Assembly: GCA_019911785.1 (NCBI GenBank)
Contig: JAIOJM010000319.1
Span: forward strand, 1 to 7,613
Length of the DNA: 7,613 nucleotides
Direction: 5' to 3'
From: Sulfuricella sp.
GTDB lineage: Bacteria; Pseudomonadota; Gammaproteobacteria; Burkholderiales; Sulfuricellaceae
Shown: positions 1-5,853 of the stretch, piece after piece
Numbering within the stretch: the stretch's first letter is position 1
Layout of the letters: every line of letters begins with the position of its first letter
Notes under the pieces: model-generated
Databases searched by the model: none
What the model was told of the DNA's origin: nothing
The model's input: the letters and a program-made list of their open reading frames with translations, nothing else
Program-made: the position numbers and the translations under genes

Positions 1-207
1 CACTCGATTGACAAGAAACTTCTTGGCCCGGCATGGAAGAATGTGGCGGCAATAAATCGCGACGATCCCGCTGCAGAAGCCAGGTTGATGAGCAAGATTG
101 CCAAGGGCGGTAGCGGAGTATGGGGCAAAATAGCTATGCCCGCCTATCCGGACCTCAGCGAAGAAAACCGCAGGGTACTGGTTAAATTTATCTTGTCTTT
201 GGAATAA
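1..207 (+). CDS. c-type cytochrome, c551/c552-like (3' part, 5' end outside window)
   Basis: This is the C-terminal 68 residues of a class I monohaem cytochrome c, a small periplasmic electron carrier. The first visible residue is His followed by SIDKKLLGPAW. This matches the segment after CxxC in c551-type cytochromes, so that His is probably the proximal haem ligand of a CxxCH motif cut by the window edge. Further on, GGSGVWG and then AMPAYP (Met about residue 46 of the fragment) match the c551 pattern in which the Met of an MP pair is the distal haem ligand. The C-terminal helix (residues 53-68) is also typical. The frame is open from base 1 to a TAA at 205-207. The missing part should hold a signal peptide and about 10-15 mature residues. 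The next gene begins 28 bases downstream on the same strand, so the two may be co-transcribed. Family assignment is strong; the electron-transfer partner is unknown. Confidence 0.88.
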   Translation, partial: HSIDKKLLGPAWKNVAAINRDDPAAEARLMSKIAKGGSGVWGKIAMPAYPDLSEENRRVLVKFILSLE

Positions 208-221
208 CACCGGATTCAATG

Positions 222-227
222 AAGGAG
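222..227 (+). promoter_or_regulatory. Shine-Dalgarno site for the DsrC-family gene
   Basis: AAGGAG lies 8 bases before the ATG at 236. It is a near-perfect ribosome binding site and supports that start over the second in-frame ATG two codons later. Confidence 0.8.
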
Positions 228-235
228 AATGAACC

Positions 236-592
236 ATGCAGATGCCGCTGCATACCAAAGCAGTCATGGTAAACGGTAAGGAAATCCTCACCGATTCAGA
301 AGGCTACCTGAAAAATCTGGACGATTGGTCGGAAGACTTCGCCCGCGCCCTGGCCGCGCAGGAAGGCCTGGAATTGACCGACGAACACTGGCAGATCATT
401 CGCTACCTGCGTGCCTACTACGAAGAGCATTGCGTCCAGGCGCAGGTCAGGGCCATGATCAAGCATTTCACCGAAGAGTGGGGTCCGGAAAAGGGCAACA
501 ACCACTACCTGCACGAGCTTTTCCGCAAGGGCGGTCCGCAAAAGCAGGGAAACAGACTGGCCGGTCTTCTCAAAACCAAGGGCGAGCACTAA
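236..592 (+). CDS. DsrC/TusE-family protein lacking both C-terminal cysteines (RspA-like)
   Basis: This 118-residue protein has full DsrC/TusE length. Family blocks seen in order are VNGKEILTDSEGYL (12-25), LDDW (28-31), LELTDEHWQIIRYLRAYYEEH (45-65) and GNNHYLHELFRKGGPQKQ (87-104). True DsrC carries persulfide or trisulfide sulfur on a penultimate Cys and a second Cys 11 residues earlier, in a tail like GGPAKQAC...AGLPKPTGC. Here the tail aligns without gaps, but the two Cys positions are Asn106 and Glu117. The only Cys (66) lies in the helical core. The protein therefore should not act as a DsrAB co-substrate or as a TusE sulfurtransferase. Published surveys of the superfamily call cysteine-less members RspA and propose a regulatory role; that function is inferred, not shown. 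The gene follows the cytochrome c by 28 bases with a strong ribosome binding site and is followed by a REP pair. Family membership is very likely; the role is open. Confidence 0.9.
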   Translation: MQMPLHTKAVMVNGKEILTDSEGYLKNLDDWSEDFARALAAQEGLELTDEHWQIIRYLRAYYEEHCVQAQVRAMIKHFTEEWGPEKGNNHYLHELFRKGGPQKQGNRLAGLLKTKGEH

Positions 593-601
593 GCCCGTCA
601 T

Positions 602-659
602 GTAGGAGCGACCTCCAGGTCGCGAATTCGGTGGTTCGCGACCTGGAGGTCGCTCCTAC
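602..659. repeat. REP-like inverted pair (BIME-type hairpin)
   Basis: Two 25-base arms, 602-626 and 635-659, are perfect reverse complements separated by an 8-base loop (627-634). Each arm starts, reading inward, with GTAG and then holds its own short palindrome, GCGACCT-CC-AGGTCGC (608-623 on the left). A GTAG head next to an imperfect palindrome is the usual build of REP sequences mobilised by RAYT (TnpA-REP) transposases, and two in opposite orientation form a BIME-like unit. It sits in the gap between two genes on the same strand. In RNA it would form a very stable hairpin and could protect the upstream 3' end or weaken read-through. No T-run follows, so it is not a classic intrinsic terminator. 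No RAYT gene is present in the window. Confidence 0.85.
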
Positions 660-696
660 GCCACGCAAATTCAACGCGACATGCTGCCATTACCGT

Positions 697-702
697 TACA
701 AT
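697..702 (+). promoter_or_regulatory. possible -10 element upstream of the CinA-type gene
   Basis: TACAAT at 697-702 is a good sigma70 -10 match, 62 bases before the ATG at 764. No convincing -35 lies 16-18 bases upstream; TTCAAC at 670-675 is spaced too far. A transcript from here would carry a short leader including a 15-codon open frame at 709-756 that ends just before the main start. This is tentative. Confidence 0.3.
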
Positions 703-763
703 GCGGTCATGTCGAACGAAAATTTCAGCCTGACCGTCCTGTTTGCCTGCGAGTAGATACCGC

Positions 764-1519
764 ATGACAAATTTCGGCGCGATCATCATCGGCGACGAGC
801 TGCTGAGCGGCAAGCGCCAGGACCAGCACTTCCGGCACGTGATCGAAACGCTGGCTCAGCGCGGGCTGGAACTCAAGTGGTGCCGCATCATCGGGGACGA
901 CCCCGCGCTGATCGTCGCAACCCTGCGCCAGACCCTGGCGCAGAACGATATCGTATTCAACTTCGGCGGCATCGGCGCCACCCCTGACGACCATACCCGG
1001 CAGTGCGCAGCCGAGGCTGCCGGCGTGCCGCTCTACCGCCACCCCGAAGCGGTGGCGGAAATCGAGGCGCGCTTCGGCGCGGAAGCCTACCCCCGGCGCA
1101 TCCTGATGGCCGATCTGCCGCAAGGCAGCCGCATCATCCCCAACCCGTTCAACCGCATCCCCGGCTTTTCCCTCCTCCATCACCACTTTCTGCCCGGCTT
1201 CCCGCAGATGGCGTGGCCGATGATGGACTGGGTGCTGGACACGCTCTACCCAGAAATCCGCAACCAGGCGCCGGAGACCGAAGCCGTGATCACCGTGCTG
1301 GACGCCATGGAAAGCCCGCTGCTCGATCTGATGAACGAATTCGTCCGGCTCTACCCCGACCTGCGCTTTTCCAGCCTGCCCCACATCGGCGAGGGGGGCG
1401 AACGCAAGGTGGAATTCGGCCTGCGCGGATCGCGTCCGCTAGTCATCGAGGCAATGAACTATCTCAAGACGGAAGTGGAAAAGTCAGGTTTCCGCTGGAC
1501 GGAAACAGCAACAGTTTAA
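764..1519 (+). CDS. CinA N-terminal-domain (MoaB/Mog fold) protein, competence/damage-inducible type
   Basis: This 251-residue protein is of the COG1058 type. It starts MTNFGAIIIGDELLSGKRQD, the usual opening of CinA-like proteins (IxxGDELLxG). The signature FGGIGATPDDHT (67-78) corresponds to the TGGLGPTxDD loop of MoaB/MogA/CinA. Later NPFNRIPGF (127-135) and LPGFPQMAWPM (143-153) match the CinA N..G.APGF and PGxPxEM blocks. It stops at about the end of this domain and lacks the C-terminal NMN-deamidase domain of full CinA (about 400 residues). The fold binds molybdopterin or nucleotide-type ligands in relatives; its reaction here is unknown. I start it at ATG 764 because conserved sequence begins at once; a TTG at 743 is also in frame but adds only a non-conserved stretch. 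The ribosome binding site is weak (GAG at 751-753). It converges with narL, 81 bases away. Confidence 0.85.
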   Translation: MTNFGAIIIGDELLSGKRQDQHFRHVIETLAQRGLELKWCRIIGDDPALIVATLRQTLAQNDIVFNFGGIGATPDDHTRQCAAEAAGVPLYRHPEAVAEIEARFGAEAYPRRILMADLPQGSRIIPNPFNRIPGFSLLHHHFLPGFPQMAWPMMDWVLDTLYPEIRNQAPETEAVITVLDAMESPLLDLMNEFVRLYPDLRFSSLPHIGEGGERKVEFGLRGSRPLVIEAMNYLKTEVEKSGFRWTETATV

Positions 1520-1560
1520 AATACTTCCTGCTCGCCCCTGAATAAGACGGGGTTTGCCAC

Positions 1561-1576
1561 CGGCAAGCGTTTGCCG
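1561..1576. terminator. small hairpin between convergent genes, possible weak terminator
   Basis: CGGCAA (1561-1566) and TTGCCG (1571-1576) form a perfect 6-base stem with a 4-base loop, between the 3' ends of the CinA-type gene and narL. No T-run follows on either strand, so termination activity is only a guess from position. A second, poorer pairing (CCCC 1535-1538 with GGGG 1549-1552) lies just upstream. Confidence 0.25.
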
Positions 1577-1600
1577 CTGTAGCAGTTGCGTTCCATCTCC

Positions 1601-2260
1601 TTAGTCTTTCTGCGCGAGGCCGTGTTCAACGGCATACACGGCGGCCTGTACCCGGCTGGTCAGGTGGAGTTTCTTGAGGATGTTCTGGACGTGGATCTTG
1701 ATCGTGCTTTCCGCCACGTTGAGGGCGCGCGCCATTTCCTTGTTGCTGGCGCCTCTTGCCAGATGGGCGATGATTTCCTTTTCGCGCGGGCTGAGCTTTT
1801 CCTTGTCGGCTTCGGTGGCGGCGCCTTCCTTGCCCATGCGTACGCCCATCAACAGTTTTCCGGTCATCTGCGGCGATACCACCGACTCGCCGCGTGCGGC
1901 GGCGCGGATGGCGTTGAGCAGGAATTCGGTTTCGATGTTTTTCAGCAAATAGCCCCGGGCGCCGGCACGGATGGTTTCGATCAGGTCTTCCGCATCTTCC
2001 GACACGGTCAGCAGCAGCACGTTGCACTCCGGCACTTCCTCAGCCATGAGTTTGACCGCTTCGCGCCCGCTGATGCCGGGCATGTGCAGATCGAGCAGCA
2101 CCACGTCGGGCTGGAGGGATTTGGCGCGCTTCAAGCCCTCCAGGCCATCGCCGGCCTCGCCCACGATCTCGAAGCCGTCCTGGCGCTGCAGCAGCGCCTT
2201 GATTCCGCTCCGGAAAAGGGTGTGGTCGTCGACGATCAAAACTCGAATCGGTTGGGTCAT
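1601..2260 (-). CDS. narL: NarL-type response regulator (REC + LuxR-type HTH)
   Basis: This 219-residue cytoplasmic transcription factor has the normal length and order for the NarL/FixJ family. The receiver domain (about 5-120) shows the acidic pair D11 D12, phosphoacceptor D57 in VVLLDLHMPG, T85 and K107. A linker then leads to a LuxR-type helix-turn-helix (about 152-212) with LSPREKEIIAHLARG, NKEMARALNVAESTIKIHV and NILKKL. Phosphorylation by the NarX-like kinase encoded just upstream should free the HTH for DNA binding. The ATG overlaps the narX stop as ATGA (2257-2260), and AAGGGA (2266-2271 on the other strand) inside narX gives a ribosome site 5 bases ahead, so translation is probably coupled. 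NarL rather than NarP or another FixJ-like regulator is inferred from the partner kinase and overall similarity. Downstream it converges with the CinA-type gene. Confidence 0.88.
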   Translation of the reverse strand: MTQPIRVLIVDDHTLFRSGIKALLQRQDGFEIVGEAGDGLEGLKRAKSLQPDVVLLDLHMPGISGREAVKLMAEEVPECNVLLLTVSEDAEDLIETIRAGARGYLLKNIETEFLLNAIRAAARGESVVSPQMTGKLLMGVRMGKEGAATEADKEKLSPREKEIIAHLARGASNKEMARALNVAESTIKIHVQNILKKLHLTSRVQAAVYAVEHGLAQKD

Positions 2261-4197
2261 GCAGTTCCCTTAGTCTGTTTGGCCAGCGCCAATGATACGC
2301 GAGTCCCTTTTCCCGGAGCAGAGTCTATCGTCAATTGCGCGCCGATGCGATGCGCCCTTTCCTTCATGATTTTGATCCCGACATGGTTTTCCTCGGCAAT
2401 GCCGGTTTTCGGGCTGGAATCGAAGCCCTTGCCGTTGTCGGTCACGAAGACACGACAATCGCCATCCTGCTCCATGACGACATCGACCCGTGTTGCCTGG
2501 GCATGCTTGCGTACATTGGACAAGGCCTCCTGGATGATGTGCAGCAGCTGGATGACGCATTCCGGCGCCAGCGGCACGCCGCTGCTGCTTTGCACGAAGG
2601 TGGTCTTGATTCCGGTCTGGCCTTCGAACTTTTCCAGCGCGCTGGTGATCGCGCTGGCCAGGTCGGCATGATCCACCCGGGTGCGGAAGTGCACCAGCAG
2701 CTCGCGCACGTCGTCATAGCTTTCCTGGACCCCTTCGCGGATCTGGGCCAGGCCCTCCATCGCCTCCGCGGTGTTGTTGCGGCGCAGCGCATCAGCCAGC
2801 ATCTGCACCTGGATGTTGAGGAAAGCCAGGGACTGGGCAATGCTGTCATGCAGTTCCTGGGCGATCAGGTTGCGTTCCTCGGATACCGCCATTTCCTTCT
2901 CGCGCGAAACCAGGCGCTGGTTTTCGATGGCGACGCCAAGGTGCAGGCCGATGGTTTCGAGCAGCCGGACTTCCATGCTGTCGAAGATGCGCGGCTCGTG
3001 GAAGAACAGGTTGAAAATGCCCAGTATGTGTGTCTTGGAGCGGATGGGAATGGCGGAAACTGACTGGAAGCCGTCGCGCTTGCAGTGGAGCAACAACGGC
3101 CGCGGCGCCTTGAGGTTGAGGTTCCACGATACCGGCGTGCCACTCTGGGCCGTCTCGCCGCACAGGCATTCACCCAGGGGCAAGCACTCCTCTTTCTGGG
3201 CGAATTCATCCGACACCCCTTCATGGATGATGACATGCAGCGTCTCCGAATTCGGTGCGGTCAGGCGCACCAGACCGCCCTGCGCGGCCAGAATGCCCAT
3301 CAGTTTTTTCAGGATGCCGCTGCACAGGTCTTCCACCGAAGCAGGCTTGTTGAGAAAGGCGGTCAGTTCATACAATATCGCCAGTTCCTGGTTCTTGTCC
3401 TCCAGGCTGCTGGTCTTTTCCTCCACCCGCTGTTCCAGCGTGCCGTAAAGATTTTCCAGCCGATCCGCCATCTGGTTGAAGCCGTTGGCCAGCGCGCCGA
3501 ATTCATCCTTGCTTTGCACCGGCAGGCGCACGCTGAAATCCGCTGCCGCCATGCGCTGTATGCCTTCCTGCAGTTTCTTCACCGGCCTGATCACCATCAC
3601 GAAGAACAGGTAGATCAGGATAAGGGTACCGATCAGCGCCAGCATCACCAGGCCAAACTGGAATGAACGCAGCAAGGCAGTATTGCGGGAATTGCTGCGC
3701 TCCACCATCAGCACCAGATCATTCACCATCCCGACAAAATTCCGCAAAGCCGGCTGGTAATCATTGACCAGCGTTGTTTGACCGGTTGCCCCGCCGCTGT
3801 TCAGGATTTCCAGGGTCAGCGGCTTCATCCGATCCATCCATTCCTGCCGCAGCAATTTCATTTGCAGTCGGACTGTCCGCTCTTTCGGCAGGAACAGCGG
3901 TCGCGCGGGATTGCCTTCCTCCAGTGTGCGCAGGGTGGATTCGAACAGGTCGATTTCGTGCAGGATTTCGGTTTTAATCCAGGCATGGTCGGTTTTTTCA
4001 AGAAGGCTTTGCGACAGCAGGTAGGCCATGCGGTAGGAGCGCATGCGCTCGCTGCCGGCATCGTTGATCGCCGCGCCGGCTCCCTCCAGTTGCCAGGAAA
4101 TGTACAGGGTCATGCCGATCGCTGCGAGCGAAACGAAAAAGAAGACGATCAGGATGTTGACGATCTTGGTGCCAAGATTTTGATTAAGAGCGACCAT
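2257..4197 (-). CDS. narX: NarX-type nitrate/nitrite sensor histidine kinase
   Basis: This membrane sensor kinase has 646 residues from ATG 4197. Numbering here counts from a possible GTG at 4245, which adds 16 residues. Domains in order: TM1 (about 28-50); periplasmic PilJ/NarX-type sensor region opening with AINDAGSERMRSYRMAYLL (59-77), which matches the NarX/NarQ nitrate-binding P-box; TM2 (about 197-218); HAMP (219-270); coiled-coil linker; GAF-like module (about 300-445) with cysteines C354, C360, C362 and C388; HisKA_3 with ERNLIAQELHDSIAQSLAF and phospho-acceptor H466; HATPase_c with N577 (IIQEALSNVRKHA), DNGKGF (603-608) and a C-terminal GKGTRVS. This is the complete NarX/NarQ plan. 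I prefer the ATG at 4197 because the upstream extension runs into the repeat element; neither start has a clear ribosome site. It overlaps narL by 4 bases. Ligand (nitrate, nitrite or both) is inferred from the P-box. Confidence 0.9.
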   Translation of the reverse strand: MVALNQNLGTKIVNILIVFFFVSLAAIGMTLYISWQLEGAGAAINDAGSERMRSYRMAYLLSQSLLEKTDHAWIKTEILHEIDLFESTLRTLEEGNPARPLFLPKERTVRLQMKLLRQEWMDRMKPLTLEILNSGGATGQTTLVNDYQPALRNFVGMVNDLVLMVERSNSRNTALLRSFQFGLVMLALIGTLILIYLFFVMVIRPVKKLQEGIQRMAAADFSVRLPVQSKDEFGALANGFNQMADRLENLYGTLEQRVEEKTSSLEDKNQELAILYELTAFLNKPASVEDLCSGILKKLMGILAAQGGLVRLTAPNSETLHVIIHEGVSDEFAQKEECLPLGECLCGETAQSGTPVSWNLNLKAPRPLLLHCKRDGFQSVSAIPIRSKTHILGIFNLFFHEPRIFDSMEVRLLETIGLHLGVAIENQRLVSREKEMAVSEERNLIAQELHDSIAQSLAFLNIQVQMLADALRRNNTAEAMEGLAQIREGVQESYDDVRELLVHFRTRVDHADLASAITSALEKFEGQTGIKTTFVQSSSGVPLAPECVIQLLHIIQEALSNVRKHAQATRVDVVMEQDGDCRVFVTDNGKGFDSSPKTGIAEENHVGIKIMKERAHRIGAQLTIDSAPGKGTRVSLALAKQTKGTA

Positions 4198-4225
4198 CAG
4201 GCGGTTACATTGATCATGAAAACGG

Positions 4226-4402
4226 CGACTAACCACGAATAACACGAATGTTCACGAATAAACACGAATAGTTCGAAACAATCATGGTGTCGTCTAGAGG
4301 CGCCTACTTTGGCACCAAACAGGTGGGTCAGGTTATCCGTGCTAACCCAATGATTATTCGTGAACATTCGTGTGCAATTCGTGTAAATTCGTGGTTAAAA
4401 GT
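4226..4402. repeat. AT-rich inverted-repeat element made of CACGAAT/ATTCGTG heptamers
   Basis: Four CACGAAT copies at 4234-4240, 4243-4249, 4253-4259 and 4263-4269 face four ATTCGTG copies at 4356-4362, 4366-4372, 4377-4383 and 4387-4393. Copy starts are 9-11 bases apart on both sides. The outer ends match (AACCACGAAT on the left, ATTCGTGGTT on the right), and a 20-base block in the left arm (4242-4261) recurs inverted in the right arm. The centre (about 4286-4348) holds an unrelated stretch with its own small palindrome, GGTTA (4331-4335) with TAACC (4343-4347). Similar ATTCGTG-rich intergenic repeats are familiar in bacterial genomes. The element fills the gap upstream of narX and contains the alternative GTG start, so it either carries or interrupts the narX control region. 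No coding sequence is seen in it. Confidence 0.8.
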
Positions 4403-4459
4403 TTTTTCTATGTTGATTTGAGGAGGGTACATTACCGGGAACGGTGGCGAGGATCAAGA

Positions 4460-4477
4460 GTGAGGGGTAGCCCTCAC
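4460..4477 (-). terminator. hairpin at the end of the atpC-type gene, possible terminator
   Basis: GTGAGGG (4460-4466) and CCCTCAC (4471-4477) form a perfect 7-base stem with a 4-base loop. On the minus strand this overlaps the stop codon (4474-4476) of the epsilon-subunit gene. Only a TCTT tract follows, so intrinsic termination would be weak. Apart from this hairpin, I see nothing else in 4403-4473. Confidence 0.4.
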
Positions 4478-4917
4478 CAGCGGCGGCGTTTCCTGAGGCG
4501 TTCTCTTTCAGCCATCATTTCTGCAATGCTGACCATCAGTTCTGCGTAAGCCCGGTCATGGGGGGTTAAGCGATCCAGATGCTGCATCGCTTCCGCGGTC
4601 AGTCTTCTGGCCTCCGCGGCGGCGGCCTGGTCGCTGCCTTTCGCGCGAGCGGCGGTATCGGCGAGGATGGTCACCAGTGTCGACTGCACCTCAAGCAGAC
4701 CGCCCGAGACATAAATCAGCTCCAGCGTGTTGCCTGGAGTAAGGATGCGCACTTCGCCCTCCTTGAGTGGAGTCAGCATCGGTGCATGGCGCGGGTGTAT
4801 CCCAACCTCGCCGAGCAGGGCGGGCGCAGCAACGCGTAGCGCCTTGCCGGAGTAGATTTCACCTTGCAGGCTGACGATGTTGACCTGGAGGGTGGGGGCT
4901 TCAGTAGGGGCGCTCAT
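4474..4917 (-). CDS. atpC: F1 ATP synthase epsilon-type subunit, isolated copy
   Basis: This 147-residue protein matches AtpC over its whole length. The N-terminal beta-sandwich (about 9-88) shows LQVNIVSLQGEIYSG, GEVGIHPRHAPMLTPLKEGEVRI (36-58), YVSGGLLEVQ (69-78) and VTILADTAAR (82-91); a C-terminal helical pair runs from about 96 to 147. In F1F0 the subunit joins the rotor to the catalytic head and can inhibit ATP hydrolysis. Oddities: no atpD or other ATP synthase gene adjoins it; the helix-start motif that is LDEARA in E. coli (ATP-binding I/LDxxRA in bacilli) reads SDQAAA (95-100), losing the Arg; and the tail is very basic (RLRKRRRW). It begins 22 bases after the kinase-like gene on the same strand, with no clear ribosome site, so it is probably the second gene of that unit. 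It could be a second, divergent epsilon, a displaced sole copy, or a regulator built on the epsilon fold. Confidence 0.85.
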   Translation of the reverse strand: MSAPTEAPTLQVNIVSLQGEIYSGKALRVAAPALLGEVGIHPRHAPMLTPLKEGEVRILTPGNTLELIYVSGGLLEVQSTLVTILADTAARAKGSDQAAAAEARRLTAEAMQHLDRLTPHDRAYAELMVSIAEMMAERERLRKRRRW

Positions 4918-4939
4918 CGCCGGGCTGGTTCTACGGGTC

Positions 4940-5620
4940 TCAGGTAATATTGCGGTGATGATATTGCATGGCGAAAATGATGATTTCCGCCACTTCCTCG
5001 TATTTGTTCAAATGGTCGGTATTGATCGTCAGGTCGAAGGCGGTGGGCTCGTTGAGCCGCTTCTTGAAAACATCCCAGACAAACCTGGCTCTGCCCTCGT
5101 TGACGCGGGCAACTTCCTTGCGCGCTTCTTCCAGGCTGATCTGGCGTTTGTGCGCGATCCGCTCGCTACAGGTTTCCGGGGAGGCGATAATGCGCACCCG
5201 GAACACCTTCTGCTGCGCCAGGACGAGATGGGCGCCGCGCCCGATGATGACACCGCCGTTGCCGGTATGGAAGATGCCCAGCACCACCTTGGCCAGGTGG
5301 CGGAGGTAGTTATCCTCCAGCACGTTCTCGCCGGACAGCATCGAGATGATCCAGCTATCCCAGAAGCCGCGGTTTTTTTCGTCGAGCTGGGCCAGCAGAT
5401 GCGGATCTGCGCCGGAACGTTCCACCACCGCGTCCAGCAATTCCTTGTCGTAGACCGGCACGGCCAGATGCTTGGCCAGCTGCTGCGCAATCTCGCGACC
5501 GCCGCTGCCATAGTCGCGTGAGAGGGTGACGACTGGCCGCTGTGCACCTCGTCCGCCGTGCATTTCGGCAGCATGCGCTTTGAGGATGGCTTCCACCAGC
5601 TTTGTTGCGTCGATGGTCAT
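4940..5620 (-). CDS. cytidylate-kinase-like family protein
   Basis: This 226-residue soluble P-loop protein is of the Cytidylate_kin2 type (bacterial CMP-kinase-like, distinct from Cmk). After a short N-terminal helix, VVTLSRDYGSGGREIAQQLA (30-49) gives the family's nucleotide loop, with SRDYGSGG standing in for a classic GxxGxGK[ST]. VYDKELLDAV (56-65) follows, then GGVIIGRGAHLVL (122-134), a basic helical lid with RIAHKRQISLEEARKEV (154-170), and FDLTINTDHL (195-204), the typical DLVINT-like strand. It should bind a nucleoside mono- or triphosphate; the true substrate is not known for most members, and a signalling or regulatory role is possible. AAGGAG sits 8 bases before the ATG (5629-5634). 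The gene is divergent from the porin gene and heads a two-gene unit with the epsilon-type subunit. Confidence 0.85.
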   Translation of the reverse strand: MTIDATKLVEAILKAHAAEMHGGRGAQRPVVTLSRDYGSGGREIAQQLAKHLAVPVYDKELLDAVVERSGADPHLLAQLDEKNRGFWDSWIISMLSGENVLEDNYLRHLAKVVLGIFHTGNGGVIIGRGAHLVLAQQKVFRVRIIASPETCSERIAHKRQISLEEARKEVARVNEGRARFVWDVFKKRLNEPTAFDLTINTDHLNKYEEVAEIIIFAMQYHHRNIT

Positions 5621-5628
5621 GGGGCAGG

Positions 5629-5634
5629 CTCCTT
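5629..5634 (-). promoter_or_regulatory. Shine-Dalgarno site for the cytidylate-kinase-like gene
   Basis: On the minus strand AAGGAG lies 8 bases ahead of the ATG at 5620, fixing that start. Confidence 0.75.
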
Positions 5635-5648
5635 AATTATCTGCTTGA

Positions 5649-5677
5649 AGCGTATAGAAAATGGCCTGAATTTACAA
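5649..5677 (-). promoter_or_regulatory. candidate sigma70 promoter for the kinase-like/atpC unit
   Basis: On the minus strand TTGTAA (5672-5677) and TACGCT (5649-5654) are separated by exactly 17 bases. Transcription would start near 5641, just ahead of the ribosome site at 5629-5634. Both hexamers are moderate matches, so this is a candidate only. Confidence 0.4.
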
Positions 5678-5853
5678 GATTAAGGCGCAGCGTGTGGCCT
5701 GTTTGTGGAAATTACCGGCTAGAGGAATATTTCGGATGTTCATATCCTGAAATTAGTGATAGTGTGGGGTGAATATAAGCATATCAATATTTTTTAATAG
5801 TTAAGTTAGCTGATACTCTGTCGAGCTCAAATTTTCTGTTTGGGGTTTATCCC
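5678..5853. other. AT-rich divergent intergenic region with a dyad, likely control region of the porin gene
   Basis: The sequence between the divergent kinase-like and porin genes is much more AT-rich than the flanking genes. It contains an imperfect dyad at 5729-5753: ATTTC-GGAT and ATCC-T-GAAAT around a 6-base centre, with one bulged base. This could be an operator. A possible -10 (GATACT, 5812-5817) has no good -35. Ahead of the porin start the ribosome site is weak (TGGGG at 5841-5845). No gene, riboswitch or RNA gene was recognised. Confidence 0.4.

Noticed and set aside
743..763. TTG start at 743 for the CinA-type gene
   Set aside because: It adds seven residues that are not family-like, and the conserved start begins directly at ATG 764.
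725..1384. Minus-strand open frame of 219 codons opposite the CinA-type gene
   Set aside because: It has no recognisable domain and is fully explained as the shadow of the plus-strand gene, which has conserved motifs.
1586..2671. Plus-strand open frame of 361 codons opposite narL and the end of narX
   Set aside because: It is antisense to two well-supported genes, its protein is a low-complexity His/Gln/Ala-rich translation with no family motif, and it arises from the GC-rich codon pattern of the real genes.
4198..4245. GTG start at 4245 for narX
   Set aside because: The extra 16 residues are encoded partly in the repeat element and have no NarX-like sequence; there is no ribosome site. The ATG at 4197 gives a normal N-terminus close to TM1, although it too lacks a clear Shine-Dalgarno.
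4226..4402. Possible CRISPR array
   Set aside because: Repeats are only 7 bases with 2-4 base gaps and are arranged as inverted arms; there are no spacers and no cas genes.
5760..5800. FNR-type or sigma54-type site before the porin gene
   Set aside because: ATCAA at 5783-5787 has no TTGAT partner at the right spacing, and the nearest TGG-containing stretch (about 5695) lacks the GC of a -12 element.
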